From: Ipomoea triloba | Lineage: Eukaryota > Streptophyta > Magnoliopsida > Solanales > Convolvulaceae | Direction: 5' to 3' | Assembly (NCBI RefSeq): GCF_003576645.1 | Contig: NC_044923.1 | Span: forward strand, 5,754,904 to 5,818,903 | DNA length: 64,000 nucleotides | Shown here: positions 36,840-49,900 of the stretch, one piece after another | Position numbering within the stretch: the first letter of the stretch is position 1 | Layout of the letters: each line of letters opens with the position of its first letter | Notes under the pieces: generated by a model | Seen by the model: only the letters and a program-made list of their open reading frames with translations | The model's database searches: none | Told to the model about the DNA's origin: nothing | Program-made: the position numbers and the translations under genes

Positions 36840-38650
36840 TAAGTATGGTCCTCTTCCCCTTCCAGCTCTGTTTCTCATATGGCCTGGGCTTTTTTTGGCA
36901 AGCTTTATTTCCTGGCTGGTGATAACAAGCTGATTTTGTCCTTGCAGGAGATGTTAAAGAATTGTTGCTTAAGTTGGGTGCAGACTTGGTATCAATTAGA
37001 ATAGGACATGGAGCTATCAGAGGAAGGTTGATAATCCCATACTGGCTCATGGCTGCAGTCCCAACAACACGAGATGCATCAATTGGCAGCAAGCAAGGCC
37101 CGAGAGCACATTTTGCCACTCATCTTGTCAAGGCTCGGGTTAGACTTTTTCCTAGATGACTATAAACAAATTCACGTTTGCTTGCAGATCACAGAGCTTT
37201 GTTCCTGTGGTGTACGTTGAAAGAATCAATTTCTGAAATTTAGGCTGCTTAGTTTGGTGTAAAATCAATGATATGTTTTAAGTTTTGTTCTTTGTCAGCA
37301 GATCGTATGTTTCCTTTGTGCATATAGTGATGGTTGACTGGTTGTTTCTCTCACTCACATTTCTTCATCTGAGTTGCACATGTTGTAAGTGCTGTGTTGT
37401 TTTGTATTTTCTGCCATTCAAGCACCATTTGTATGAAAAGCACAATTACAATGCAGTTGGATTCCTTGCAATAATGGGAAGTTTGAACTTAATGATACCC
37501 CAGTGCATCCCTTTTTTTTCTTTTTTTTTTTTTTGTCTTCTTCCATGTGAATGCAGTTCCTTGTGCATAAGGTATCCCCCACCAGAGACATTGATGCAAC
37601 TATTTCTCCAGAAATGGGATCCAGACACTTCTTGTTGAGAATCTTGGATGCCTCAGAAATGCGGGAACTTGTACAAAGACTAGGGTTATTGATTGTTATC
37701 ACGATTATCCTTTAACTGCTTCTCAGTCATGAGTGATTGTTTTGCCATTTGCAGGTTTCGCTTTTCTTGATTGCCTACCAGCTGTCCCTGGTTGAACAAT
37801 TCGAGTTTAAATCGAAGATGGTAACTGGAGGAGGGCCAACAGATAAAGATATTCAACTGCTCCATATTGATTCAACCGGAGAGTTGGAGCAATGGGTCCA
37901 TACACACTAGCCTCTTGGTGTCCCTTTCAGCTCTGTGGTTGGAGTTTGTAAGTCTGCCAAATCCAACTCCTGTTTGAGTCATTTTCAACCTTAGGCTGGA
38001 CTTGTTATTAGTGTTCATCATTATTGCTATAGGGTGGCCATTCAACATGCCTTTTATATTTACAAATTCTACCATACTGAATAGTAGGAGTGTCGATTAT
38101 TGCCAATAAAAAGGGGTTAGTGATATTTTCTAAATAGTATAATTGTTTTACTTCCACTATTTATTACCCTTTTTTTACTACTCCGTAGTAGCCAATGTTC
38201 TGATTATTTGGTACTAATTTTTTTTTCGTCCAATAATTACCTATTACTGTTCTATTAATAAAAAAAAAAAAAGAAAAGCCTAAGCAACCCCAAGAAGGGA
38301 TTTTTATGATTTTTTTTTTCTTTTCATAATTTTAGCTTAAGTGGCGTGAAATCAAGTTGGAGATGCTTTAACTGATGAAACATTCATCACTTCTTGCTAC
38401 ACACCATGGAGGTCCTTCTCTAACAAGAGAAGGGAAAAAAGGACAATTTTTATTGACTTACTCAGAGATCTAGATGAGGACCTTAGAGGCTCTCATCTAA
38501 AATTAAAAAATTCTAGATGAAGACTTCTGTGGTGATTTTTGTCAAATATTTGGGCCATCATTTCATTTGAGAAACAAAGACTCTAGACATCTAGTACAGC
38601 CTTTGTTGTTACTATAGCCGTTTTTATTAATCGTTGTACTCTTTCAATCA
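36840..38650. other. 3' UTR and downstream region of the CK1-like gene
   Basis: The sequence after the stop is transcript-like in composition for over 1 kb. A possible intron, GTATGG at about 36843 to TGCAG at about 36947, sits in the 3' UTR. Frames at 36962-37159 and 37285-37638 have no conserved motifs. The transcript end is undetermined. Confidence 0.4.
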
Positions 38651-38837
38651 TTATTGCATGGACCATGGTTCACATAGCTATGTGGACCAAACATAAAAAG
38701 TACATTATTTTTGTACTGTAGGTACATTATTTTAGGGTACATTATTTTTGTACTGAATGTACATTATTTGATATATACTATTAAATAATGTACCTACAGT
38801 ACAAAAATAATGTACCTTCAGTACATCCATGCAATAA
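38651..38837. repeat. Inverted repeat of the GTACATTATT family
   Basis: TTATTGCATGGA at the left is mirrored by TCCATGCAATAA at the right, with GTACATTATTTTTGTACTG blocks in both directions between. The left arm has an extra palindromic CCATGGTTCACATAGCTATG segment. Related words (CACATAGC and TGTGAACCAT) occur near 51620 and 61230. Confidence 0.6.
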
Positions 38838-39857
38838 TTTGCCGTACTCTTTTCAATAGAGTTAGAAAGATGGGCCATACAAAACAATTAAAGGGAATGG
38901 AAGTCAATCTATTATAGTGTTAAATAAGTGACAACTCTGAGTCTCTGACGTTGTTAACTTATACTATTCACCATGGTCCACATTACAATCTCCATGGTTA
39001 AATAATAATTTTAAGTACTAAAAAAATTCATTTTTAATGTATTGAAAATTTATTTTTAAATAATATATCAAATAATGAATTTTTAATATACAAATAATGA
39101 AGTTTAAAAAAAATAAATAACTTTAAAAAAATAAATATTCAATATATTAAAAATAAACTTTCAATATATTAAAAATGAACTTTAAATCAATGGTTCATGT
39201 AACTTGTAAGGTGAATTATGGTTTATGGTATAATGATTGGTTAACTTGCTAATAGGCTTGACCGCATATTTTGTCAATTTCAAGTGTTTCAATGAAGACT
39301 TTTTAAAATAGTTTGGAATCTCAATTGCATTATTCGACAATTATTTGACCATTACGTTTTAAATGAATGATGAAACGTGCAATGTTTTTACACTTGCTAT
39401 TTTTGTTTGCCTTCTTCGTGGATTAGAAGAAGACGGCGGTGGTCAACAAGCAACCAATAAATTGAACTTATTTGACCGATTTTAATACGTTAGAGGGTTT
39501 AACTGCATCTTTTAAAAGTTCAAATGCCTAATTACTATACCATATAAAGTTCAAGGGCCTATTTCACCATTTTCTTTAAAGAACTTGGAAGAAGAAAAAA
39601 TCTATAATTTTCTAAAATTTAAAAAACAACAAACTTATAAAAATATAACATTAAACTTTGAATTTAAATAAAAATTATTGCATTGAACATTACAAATTTA
39701 CAAATATTACAACTATTTCAGGAAATAATATGAGATTTTATAAATTGTACAAAAGAATTTTAACGTAATATTTGACTCAAACAAATTTCTCGAGTCATTT
39801 ATTATCACATGCAAATAAGAAATGAATAAAAGAAAATAATCTATATATTTATACACC
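38838..39857. other. Spacer between convergent genes
   Basis: The CK1-like (+) and ARF-GAP (-) genes converge here. The spacer is AT-rich and holds the 3' UTR of the ARF-GAP gene near its right end. A loose repeat of AATATATTAAAAATGAACTT words lies at about 39010-39190. Nothing else is recognised. Confidence 0.5.
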
Positions 39858-42800
39858 CTACTCAGGAATCCACTCTATATCTAGATAAATTTCACCAGAT
39901 TCTACGTTCTGCAGCTTCAGTGATACTTCTTGTTTCACCTTCCCATCAGTAATGTTTACAGCGCTATCCTCAATTAGCGCATTATTATCTGATTTCAACC
40001 ATTTCCCTATTTGCATATCACTAAACATTGAGGTATCTCCAAATGCCATTGCAGAAGTAATCAACGGCTGAATGTCAATCTCAGCCTCCCCCATTATATC
40101 ATCAGCAGAGAAGGTGTCGTAATCATAAACTTCCTACAAAGTAGTAATTCATGATGAATATAAATATGTTTAGCATAATACGGAGTATATATAACTAATA
40201 AAATGTGTAGGTCTCACTATTTAACTTAATACACTCAATATAGAAAGAATGATGAAAATGTTATTCCGTACGAGAGAAAAAAAGTGCTCACTCCGTCCCA
40301 TTTTATGTGTCTGGTTCAGTTAACGAGGCTTGCTGAAGTTATCTTTAATCCAAATTTTCATAATATTAAATTTAGTATTAACATACAAAATTTATATATT
40401 TATAAATTACACTAAAAGTACTATTAAACACAAAAAATCAAATTTAAAAATAAATAAAAATACTAAAGAAAATAAACAAAGAAGAAAGAGTTAGTTTGAC
40501 CAATGAATAGTAAGTATGACAGATAAAATGGGACAGAGGGAGTAATTATTTATCTCACAATCAACTTAACTTTTTAGTTTAGATGAGATACACAGTTCAA
40601 TTTCGTATCAGAGCTGACATAGACAAAATTTCATTGACTCAAATAATATATAAAATATAGATTGTTTGTGCAGATGTTTAATCCAACCATTACTTAGAAA
40701 TAACACATTCTTTAATTAAGCAGAATCTATATAGTTTACAAAATTTATGCATACCCAAGTTTTCACAAAGTATAAAAAGAATTATAAGAGAATGAAATAT
40801 TACCAACTTAATTGAGCCATAATTTTGAGGAACAGAAAGCGTGAGTACTTCATTCCAAACTGGATTCAAATTGCTCCTCATTGAAGTTGTTTGCACTTTC
40901 TAAGAAATCATAGAATATGTTGAGATAGACTGGGCTATAAAGATCTTAAAGAAGTAATTTGAATAGTTTTGAGTCATCTTCAATTATATAGTCTTTCTCA
41001 TTTTAAGTTTGTATATAAGTAGGAACAAAATATGAACAATTAATATGTATATCAACCCAGATATGAGGTTATGTAGTCTAGCTAACCCATAAAGTTGGCA
41101 AACACCCCATTATAGTTCATACAAGACATGCATCCTCATAAAAGATTCACTAACCTCATTGCCAAGGGTCAAGATAACATATGGATCACTTGAAAGCATG
41201 TCTCGAACCGCTAGGTTTGTCCCTTTGAGTACTATAACTTTCAACATTCCAATAAATTCTACGGTGCCTTCCTGTAACCAAGTTTTGTTTTAGCTGCCTA
41301 CAAGTGATCCCAAATTAAATGATCATAGAATCACTTTGGAAAAATCATTTTACAGTTTCTCGGGCATCATACAACACGGATGCTAATAACAATAATTCAG
41401 AGGAAATACAATAGCACTCATAAGAAGAATTACATCTCTTTGAAATTTAATATGTACTACATAAATATGTGCTCATGGGAATAGTTAATGCTATCTTTCT
41501 TTAAAACAAATTATAACTTACCATATGTGAACTCGAACTTCGAAATGTATCCATAGCCTTCCTGGATAAACTTGTTTGAAGGGAGGACTTAGGAGCCGAC
41601 TTAATACGCAAGCTAGGTTTCAAGAATTCTTGACGCTCATATTTAGCCCTACAAATAGAATGCATAGCATCATCAGAGCACCACCACCTACATCAGGTGC
41701 ATCTGGTTTTGTGGTTAGCATACATGTTTTGTAATTGCCACCTCAGGTAAACATTTTGCATGGATTCAAAATTCAAAATACAATGGTTTCTAACTAGATA
41801 TAAAGGGTATCTTTCTATTCAATTAACATAGATCACTTGTAGAATTGAAGCATGAACTGGTATTCTAGAAGGTCCGTAACCTAATGAAATATGTATTACA
41901 AGTGCACTGAAAGAGAGAATGGATCAATAACAGCATTTCCATATCAAATCTAACCTGATAAACTTAGCACGCTGATCATGGCTAGCATCTGGCCCAGGCT
42001 TAGAAATCCCATTAGGGAAATAAGCTTCATAGATTGAATTTGCCGAAGCATTTCCTCCTATGTCAATCATCCCATCAATTTCGTCATCTGTCCATTCATC
42101 CATCGTCACAGACAAAACCTGCAGGGTTAAAGAAGAAATCTTAGATAATGTTCAAAAGGGAAGCAACACAAAAACTGTATTCCATCCATGGATAGAAGGG
42201 GATGAAGCAGAGCCCTCTTAAGAGAATGCATTTATGCAAGTGTGTACACAAATTTTCTCATATGCCTTTTACTACAATGCCTGTTTCTAAAAATGAAAAA
42301 TTTTAAGGTATTTTGGTCATATCAACTGAGTTGGAAAAAGAAAGAAAAATAGTGGCATGTGACAAAAACGCCTTCCTAATATTCTATTTCCTCTTTTGAC
42401 AAAAAGACATTGTAGTAAAAGGTATTGGAGAAACTCCATGCATATACGCATGCACATGTGTGTCTATGTACACATGCATTAACATAAGTTACATATCTTG
42501 GAAAAGCTCATTACTATGATGTTCGGAGGCTACTGAACTGTAAACAAAATTCCTAGCCCTGTCTAAATTTATTGTTTATGAAGTCCCAAAAGGGATGAAA
42601 AAATAATTAAGAAAATTTTCAGAATGAATTTTGTCATTCTTTCAGAGTCCATAAATATTCAATTTACACCTTTTAAGGTCTAAAATATGACATGAAGAAA
42701 TCAAATATATTAGCCACAAAATATAAGTTTGTACCACTCACACTAATCAAATAAAGTTGTGGACATGTTATTCAGTTCTTTGACATGTCATGTACCTTTG

Positions 42801-44105
42801 AGATATGAGCGCCAAGGCTTCTGTGCACGCCACAGCACTTTAAGCATATGAAAACCCCAATATTGGCTGATCTGAAATTGCAGAATACAATATAAGCATC
42901 CAAATAAGATTATAAGCTAAGAAAGAAAAAGAAAATAATTCCAAGAGTTCATAAAAAAAAAATAATAAAATAAAAAATCAAAACACCATCCATTTCCACA
43001 TTGCAATATGTTTCAATCAAGCGATCTAAAATTTTGCAAGAAAAGAGATGCTTTCCTAATCCTCTGAAAAACACAGAATATCAGCATGAACAAAGTAAGT
43101 AGGAATCCAAATGCTGGAACTTACGCCCATTTTGGGTCGTGACCACCACAATCGGCACATACACGATTATCACTTTGTACCAAAAGGTCTCTCAATCTTC
43201 TTTTATCTGTTCAAAATGCAATTGAACAAAAAAAGAGACTTAATCATTATCAGAAACAGAGAGAGGTGGTAAAACTGCAGAACCATGGCGTAGATGGAGA
43301 AATGTGTGTGCAAACTTAAGAGCTGATCATCACGTGAAACTGAGTGTACAAAATGATGATAAGCTAAATTTTGCTCCTAATATGCACACCTTCAATGGCC
43401 ACTCAAACAATGCTTGCTTACATTATTAGTCAACCACTTAACACTCTTTTGGGTGACAAGCCACTACTCGAATGTGTGCGTTAGGTAAACCTCGCCTTGC
43501 AACCCTACCCGGCTAAGGACCACTAGGAGGTAAACTAAACTAGGTTGCCCATGCCAAGCATCTTGTGCTCAGATGGCATGTAGTGATTCTCCCATATGGG
43601 AGGTCATGAGATTCTCACCTCAGTTGAGGCGATATTGACTCTTTGTACTTCAACATGTTGAGAAAGTATAGATGAACAGATACTACAATGTAATATGGTC
43701 AATTGCATTAAAAAAAACTAGGTTGCCCATGGCTGATAGTTTCAGACCAAGAAGGCCATAGGCTGATAGGCCACTCTCACCAAGAGTCGAAATTGAAACC
43801 TTGTGATTACCAAACCAACAGCTTGACCAATTTGGTTTCACTAAACACTCTTGTTTGAAAAAACATTGCAACATCCTATAAATGCAGCACTCTTAAAGTA
43901 AGACGTTGCATGTTTACCCAAGCTAAAGCTTTGTGCAGGAAAATTTGTGAGGATTGGCCTCAAACATTTCATCGAGCACAAGTGGCAATAAAGCAACAAA
44001 CCACATGTAGTCAAATAGGCTAAGATTCAAACCAAACTGTATGATGATAAAAAATACAGATTATCAGAAAAGCACTAAAATCATACTTGAAGATGTTCCG
44101 CTCAT
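39858..44105 (-). CDS. AGD12: ARF GTPase-activating protein with C2 domain (AGD12 type)
   Basis: Eight coding exons on the minus strand: 44105-44087, 43206-43125, 42871-42796, 42118-41955, 41648-41522, 41271-41155, 40899-40804 and 40133-39858. They encode 318 aa. The ARF-GAP zinc finger is C23-x2-C26-x16-C43-x2-C46, followed by CCGVHRSLG with arginine finger R51. GNASANSIYEA and DQRAKFIRAKYE complete the domain. A C2 domain begins at residue 157 (FIGMLKVIVLKGTNLAVRDM, SSDPYVILTLG, NPVWNEVLTLSVP, YDYDTFSADDIMGEAEID). ARF-GAPs end ARF signalling in vesicle traffic; in this subtype the C2 domain binds phospholipids. The first coding exon is only 19 nt (MSGTSS plus one base). I chose it because it has a consensus donor and restores the NKRRLRDLL start. 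Symbol by resemblance; AGD11 or AGD13 is also possible. Confidence 0.93.
40287..40542. mobile_element. Stowaway-like MITE in the last intron of the ARF-GAP gene
   Basis: It starts CTCACTCCGTCCCATTTTAT and ends ATAAAATGGGACAGAGGGAG, the classic Stowaway terminus. TA follows the right end; the left TA is mutated to TG. It is about 256 bp and non-coding, and sits between coding exons 7 and 8. Confidence 0.8.
43448..43836 (-). mobile_element. SINE2 copy split by a SINE1 insertion (ARF-GAP intron 1)
   Basis: The left half (43448-43553) has GTGACAAGCCACTACTCGAA, GGTAAACCTCGCCTTGCAAC and TAAACTAAACTAGGTTGCCC. The right half (43732-43836) continues with GCTGATAGTTTCAGACCAAG, AAGGCCATAGGCTGATAGGC and CTTGTGATTACCAAACCAAC. 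Removing the SINE1 unit and one target duplicate restores the SINE2 order. Confidence 0.65.
43554..43714 (+). mobile_element. SINE1 copy nested in SINE2, 17-bp target-site duplication
   Basis: AAACTAGGTTGCCCATG is present at 43537-43553 and 43715-43731. Between them is a complete SINE1: CCAAGCATCTTGTGCTCAGA, GGGAGGTCATGAGATTCTC, GAGGCGATATTGACTCTTTG, GTTGAGAAAGTATAGATGAA, ACTACAATGTAATATGGTCA and an A run. It is the best delimited member in the window (about 161 bp). Confidence 0.85.
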
Positions 44106-44927
44106 GGCTCTGCCAATACGCTACAGTCATCCAACAAAGCTGCTTTTCACTTTGTACCCACAAAGGCACAAACAACCTATCAGCGACGCAACCCAGAAAG
44201 GAATTTATTTATTTTTCTCAGAAAAAAAAAAAAGAAAAAAGAAAAAAGAAAAAAGAGAAGGAAATGTTTCAAACAGGTTGTCTGCATCAAGAAACAGTGA
44301 TGGGAGCGCGAATCAAATAATCCAATTGAGTTGTATCATTTTAGAAAATTGGTAATTCTAATTCCAGCGCAGGCCAATCCAAAAACACCACAGGTTAACA
44401 AAAATCGTCAGAAAAATAACACAAAATTGTCCCTGAATTGCATAAAAATTGGCATTGAGAAAGGCGAAAGGGATCGCTTAGGTTTCTGATTGAATTATGA
44501 ACATTGTACAAAGACACAAAATATAATGAAAACATAGGATGAAGAATCGTGTCATCGTCACCTTATCGTTCCTCAGTTGAAATCTAGAGAGAGAAAGCCT
44601 GAAAGGAAGAGAGAGATCCGTTTTCTGACTTTTCTCTCCGACAGAAAGCGAAAGGTTTGATTTGTTTTCTTTTCTTTGATCAACAATCAACTGTCAACCA
44701 TATCAACTGTCCGTGTCGAGTAGTTACTAAATTATGACATTTTTACGCTTTTAATTCTCAACTTAAAAATCAATTAAATATAAAATATGATCTAAAATTA
44801 GTATAAAAAAAAACTTATGTATATTTTCACTTATTTGAATTAATATAAAATAATTAAAAATGACATTTTTTATGGTTTAGTATCAAATCTAATATTAAAT
44901 TCAATTCGAGCAAATTCGATATTTAGT
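44106..44927. other. 5' leader and promoter region of the ARF-GAP gene
   Basis: On the minus strand this is upstream of the first coding exon. A TC-rich leader-like stretch (complement of 44580-44640) and an A-rich tract at 44220-44256 are visible. A leader intron is possible, but I could not place it. Confidence 0.4.
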
Positions 44928-45079
44928 TCTCTTTTACATTGTCACATTTAATCACTCTTTTAATTTTGTTACATTACATCATTAACTTTCATTTGATTTT
45001 CACAATTAGTCCACCTTGTAAAATTTTGTTATTTCATTATTTGATAAATATGGCTAATATATAATTTAATCATTCAATT
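44928..45079. repeat. Left arm of a foldback MITE disrupted by the LINE
   Basis: TTACATTACATCATTAACTT, CACAATTAGTC and ATGGCTAATATATAATTT are inversely repeated at 51081-51275, on the other side of the LINE. Confidence 0.65.
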
Positions 45080-45153
45080 AAAAAAATTTACAAGAGGGAT
45101 CTAGTATATCTATTTGGATAGCTAGATCAACAATTGTGGAAGAAGCTCCAAGA

Positions 45154-46980
45154 ATGGAAGAAGTAACGGAATCGCTATCTGAAGAAAACCCATCGGCGGC
45201 GACTCCCCGGTCACCAGAAGATGAGGATCTACTACAACGAAGCACAAAGAAGACGAAGAGGGGTAGAGCTCCGGCGGAGCATTCAAAGCCTGGGATGACG
45301 GACAGTGTCGTCCAAGAAACTCCGGCCACGGCAGGGTTCATGTCTCCAGAGTCAGCGAAGTGGAGAACTCCGGTCGAAACACCAAGTAACGCATGGGGCA
45401 GAAGAGACAACACAGCTCAGGCGGAAGGCGAAGCAGTATCGGACGAAGAACCGATGGATGACGGGGAAACGGACCCTAATTGCCCGGTAATAAGAGTAAC
45501 AAAAGAGGAAAAAGAAAGGCTAAGACGCCCATGGGGAAGAACGCTCATCGTCAAAGTTCTTGGCCGCAAGGTAGACTACTCCTTTCTTTTACAAAGATTG
45601 CAGAAATTATGGAAACCTGAAGCCAATTTCGACCTAATTGCAATTGATCAAGACTATTTTCTGGCAAAATTCGACTCACTAAGCGATTATGAGTTCGCGA
45701 AGTATGAAGGGCCGTGGGTTATTTTGGGGCATTATTTGACGGTTCAAGAATGGCGACCAAATTTCTTTCCGCACAAGAACAAATTAGACAAGCTTTTGGT
45801 CTGGATACGGTTCCCGGCACTCCCAATTGAATATTTCGAAGATGAGTTCCTGAAGAAGATAGGCAAGAACATTGGCCGCCCAGTGAAGGTTGACACAACG
45901 ACTAGTCTGGTATCGATTGGAAGGTTCGCAAGAGTGTGCGTAGAGCTTGACCTGGCCAGACCACTGCTGGCAAAATTTACATTGGAAGGGGAAATAGTAC
46001 CCATCAAGTATGAAGGGATCCAAATGGTATGCTTCAAATGCGGCTTGTACGGGCACAAACAGGGGCAATGCGGGGCGCAGGGTCAAAAGGAAGGTGCGGA
46101 GATTAGGGAGGAGGATAGGGCACAAACTCAAAGAGGGAATCCCCAAATGAACGGGGAAAACCAGACAGAACAACAGGAAAGAAGACCAGCAAGAGATTTC
46201 AGACAAAATTTTGGTGACTGGATGCTGGTAGCAAGAAAGGAGAGAAGAAGCAATCGTGGGGGCGGCCCCCAGATACCACCCAGGAATAGAGGTAACCAAG
46301 CTCAAATGCAAACACAGAAGGGAGAAGGCCCAAGATCACAATCAAGGTATGCAGCTCTAGAAGGTCTGGATGATGAGGGAATAGAATTTCAGCCGGAGGA
46401 GGGACCAAGTTCAGCAATGCTGCAGAGTGTTCCAGAAACACTCCCAAGAATCCGCACCAACCAGGTTCCACATTCACCAATGGGGCAAAATTTACCCCAA
46501 CAAAATAGTAGAAACCAAATGAACCCAGGTGGAAGAGGTACTAGAGGCGGACAAGTAAATTCATTTGGGCGAGGGACTACCAGAGGCAGAGGCACAAGAG
46601 GAGGGGCGCCGAGGAGGGCCGCGGCCGAATCTGAGCACATCGTGGTAAGAGGGTCCAACCGAGGGAAACATATTACTAGCTCTGTTGTTCACCATACGAA
46701 TGACAGACCGGAGCCCTCTCGCCGTATGGACATTGACTTTGAACTACTTGGGGACCCCCTGATCTGCCTAGGTCTTATGAGAACAGACCAGAACAGCCTG
46801 CTAATGCAGAGGATGTTTATGATGGGCAGTTCGACCCCGGGGATGGGGGGTTGCTTGATCCTCAGTGCTAGTGCGCACTGCTGCTTTTTATTTATTTGTT
46901 TTTATGATTTGTCTAACTTGGAATTGTCAGGGTGCAGCATCGAAAGAGTTTCGACGCACCCTCAAACAATTTTGTCGTGA
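45154..46980 (+). CDS. LINE ORF1: DUF4283 / zinc-knuckle gag-like protein
   Basis: Open from ATG 45154 to the stop at 46978-46980, about 608 codons. The middle has the DUF4283 fold common to plant LINE ORF1 (KVDYSFLLQRLQKLWKPE, LAKFDSLSDYEFAKYEGPWV, VWIRFPALPIEYF). A CCHC knuckle CFKCGLYGHKQGQC follows, then an RG-rich tail (GGRGTRGG, GRGTTRGRGTRGG). Such proteins bind the element RNA and carry it into the nucleus with ORF2. The last 77 nt overlap ORF2 in another frame. It is still intact, unlike ORF2. Confidence 0.85.
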   Translation: MEEVTESLSEENPSAATPRSPEDEDLLQRSTKKTKRGRAPAEHSKPGMTDSVVQETPATAGFMSPESAKWRTPVETPSNAWGRRDNTAQAEGEAVSDEEPMDDGETDPNCPVIRVTKEEKERLRRPWGRTLIVKVLGRKVDYSFLLQRLQKLWKPEANFDLIAIDQDYFLAKFDSLSDYEFAKYEGPWVILGHYLTVQEWRPNFFPHKNKLDKLLVWIRFPALPIEYFEDEFLKKIGKNIGRPVKVDTTTSLVSIGRFARVCVELDLARPLLAKFTLEGEIVPIKYEGIQMVCFKCGLYGHKQGQCGAQGQKEGAEIREEDRAQTQRGNPQMNGENQTEQQERRPARDFRQNFGDWMLVARKERRSNRGGGPQIPPRNRGNQAQMQTQKGEGPRSQSRYAALEGLDDEGIEFQPEEGPSSAMLQSVPETLPRIRTNQVPHSPMGQNLPQQNSRNQMNPGGRGTRGGQVNSFGRGTTRGRGTRGGAPRRAAAESEHIVVRGSNRGKHITSSVVHHTNDRPEPSRRMDIDFELLGDPLICLGLMRTDQNSLLMQRMFMMGSSTPGMGGCLILSASAHCCFLFICFYDLSNLELSGCSIERVSTHPQTILS

Positions 46981-49900
46981 CCATTCACCTGATGTTGTAT
47001 GTTTAGTTGAACCGAAGGTTTCGGGCTCACAGGCGACCGCCATATGTAGCAAATTGAGTTTCGAGGAATGGATTCGAGTCGAGGCAGTGGGATTCTCTGG
47101 AGGGATCTGGGTACTATGGAAGAAAAGAGTCCAGTTGGAAATAATAAATACACATCCTCAATTCATTACTTTGCAGGTAAAAAAGGATAACTTACCGCCT
47201 TGGGAGCTAACAATGGTATACGGCAGCCCCAACTTGGCTCTTCGGAAAAGGCTTTTTGCAGATCTGTCTTCGAGCATGCTAAGACCACAATCTTGCTGGT
47301 TAGTCTGCGGAGATTTCAATTTGGTAACAAGCATGGAAGAGGTAAGCAATCCGGTTAAGTTCAACGCAGCCAGAACGACAGACTTCATTGAGTGGATCTT
47401 CCGAGAAGGCCTTATAGATTTAGGGTATGAGGGTTCGAAGTTTACATGGATGAGAGGAGTAGACACAACCAGTTTTAAAGAGGCAAGATTAGACCGAGCA
47501 ATGGGTAATGAGGAATGGAAACTGAGATTCCCAAATACCAAGGTTGAACACTTACCAATCATCAACTCAGACCATGCCATCTTACTCATATCTAATAACC
47601 CCGAGAAGGGATTCAAGGGGGAAAGGAAGTTCAGATTTAATCATATGTGGACAACTCACAAAGATTTCATGAGGTGTGTGCAACAAACTTGGAGGAGAGG
47701 AGATAATCTAGAGGAGAATAAGGCAGCTATGGCAAATGCATTATCATCTTGGAATAAGGAGGTGTTTGGGAATGTCTTCCACAGAAAAAAAAGGTTGCTG
47801 GCAAGAATAAAAGGAGTCCAAAAAAGATTAGCACAGCAAGCAAGTCAGAACCTATTAAGATTGGACAGAGAACTGAAAAAAGAACTAGAGCTAACCCTAC
47901 ATCAAGAAGAACTGATTTGGTTCCGTCAAGAGAGGAGTGGATCAAGTCTGGAGATTGTAACACTAGATATTACCACCTAGCAACCTCAGTGAAAAGTAAT
48001 AATTCAAGGATCAGGATTTTGGAAATAGATGACGGGCAGAGGATCACGGATGAGCTGCAAATAAGAAATCACATTCAAAGCTACTTCATCAACTTCTTTA
48101 CAGAAGACACAATGGTAGATTCACAAGACATACTCCATGGGAGATACCCGATCCTAGGGACCGAAGAATGGCAGAAAGTGAACCGAGCAATTGAACCAAC
48201 AGAGATAAAGCAGGCTTTGTTTGAGATGGATCCACATAAGGCGCCGGGACCAGATGGATTCACAGGGGGGTTCTACCAAAAAGCATGGGACTGGGTCGGC
48301 GAGAGTATAACAAAGTTTGTCCAGGACTTCTTTGCGGAAGGAAAGCTACCCATAGGATGCAATGATACGGTCATAACTCTAATCCCCAAAGTGCCCAGCC
48401 CAACCTCAGCGAAGCATCTAAGACTAATAGGATTGTGCAATGTATCATACAAAATAATTACCAAGGTAATGGCGTCCAGATTAAGAGAAGTTTCGAAAAA
48501 ATTAGTTGGCCCAAATCAAGCAAGCTTCGTGCCTGGGAGACAGATAGTTGACAACATAATAGTATTCCAAGAAGTGCTCAATTCGATGAGGACAAGGAAA
48601 ACAAAAGTAGGGTGGATGATCATGAAGATAGATTTGGAAAAAGCTTATGATAAGCTGGATTGGAGCTTCATACTAGACTCGCTGAAGGACATGGGTCTAA
48701 ACGAAACTTGGAGAAGAAACATAATGGAGTGCATAACATCATCCAGATTGGCTATTAGTTGGGAAGGAAACAAATCAGAATGGTTCCACCGGAAGAAAGG
48801 AATTCGTCAGGGAGACCCTATCTCACCTTTGCTTTTTGTGTTATGCATGGAAAGGCTAAATCATTTAATCACTAAGTCTATAGAGATGGGGAAATGGAAG
48901 GGTATTAGATTAAGCAGGAATGGCCCTAATCTCTCTCATCTGTTTTTTGCAGACGATATGGTGTTGTTCGGGGAAGCCATAACGGAACAAGCGGAGGAGA
49001 TGACCAAATGCCTGAGGATCTTTTGCAGCCAGTCAAGCCAGACAGTGAATGTGCATAAATCATCGCTATTTTTTTCCAAGAACACACCCACTGAATTACA
49101 AGAAAGCATATCAAATATAACAAGGATCCCCAAAGTAGAGGACATGGGGAGATATTTAGGAGTGCCTTCAATCCATGGACGACTGAAGAAGGACTCTTTT
49201 TCGAGCCTCATTGAAAGAATGCAGTAGAGACTTGCGGGGTGGAAATCAAAATCCTTATCGATAGCAGGCAGACTGACTCTAGCGCAATCAGCTCTCTCAT
49301 CAATACCATACTATACTATACAGTCCACACTACTGCCAGTAGGGATAATATCAAAGATCGAAGGCCTAATTCGGAACTTCTTATGGGGCAGCATGCCGGA
49401 ACAAAGGAAGTGTCATCTAGTGAACTGGGAGATAGTGACGAAAAGCAAGGAAGAAGGAGGACTAGGACTCCGAAGACTAGAGACGATGAATGAAGCATTT
49501 TTAGCAAAACTCGGGTGGCGGCTATTACAAGAAGAAGACAGTTTATGGACTCAAATACTACGGGCAAAATATAACATATCTACAATGGATTGTACATCTT
49601 GGAGCCCGAAACCAAGAATGTCAAATGTATGGAAGGGGATTCTAAAGGCCGTACCAATTCTGCAAAAAGGATTAGCTAAAGCAGTTACAAATGGAAGACA
49701 GACACAATTCTGGACAGAGAACTGGCTGGGTACTGTCCACTGATATCCAAGACTATAAGAGCAGTCCCTGATGCAGAGATCAACAAAACTGTAGACGAAT
49801 ATTGGAGGCCGGAGTGCGGCTGGGATTGGAACCTATTACAACAATACCTGCCTATGACCACACTTGATGAACTGCGGGCGGCATTGATTGATGAAGAGGC

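Noticed and set aside
36962..37638. Two frames after the CK1-like stop codon
   Set aside because: Most likely 3' UTR: no motif, no matching splice model and no continuation of the kinase.
45078..45413. Minus-strand frame over the LINE 5' end
   Set aside because: Complement of ORF1 codons; the + strand protein is clearly the real one.
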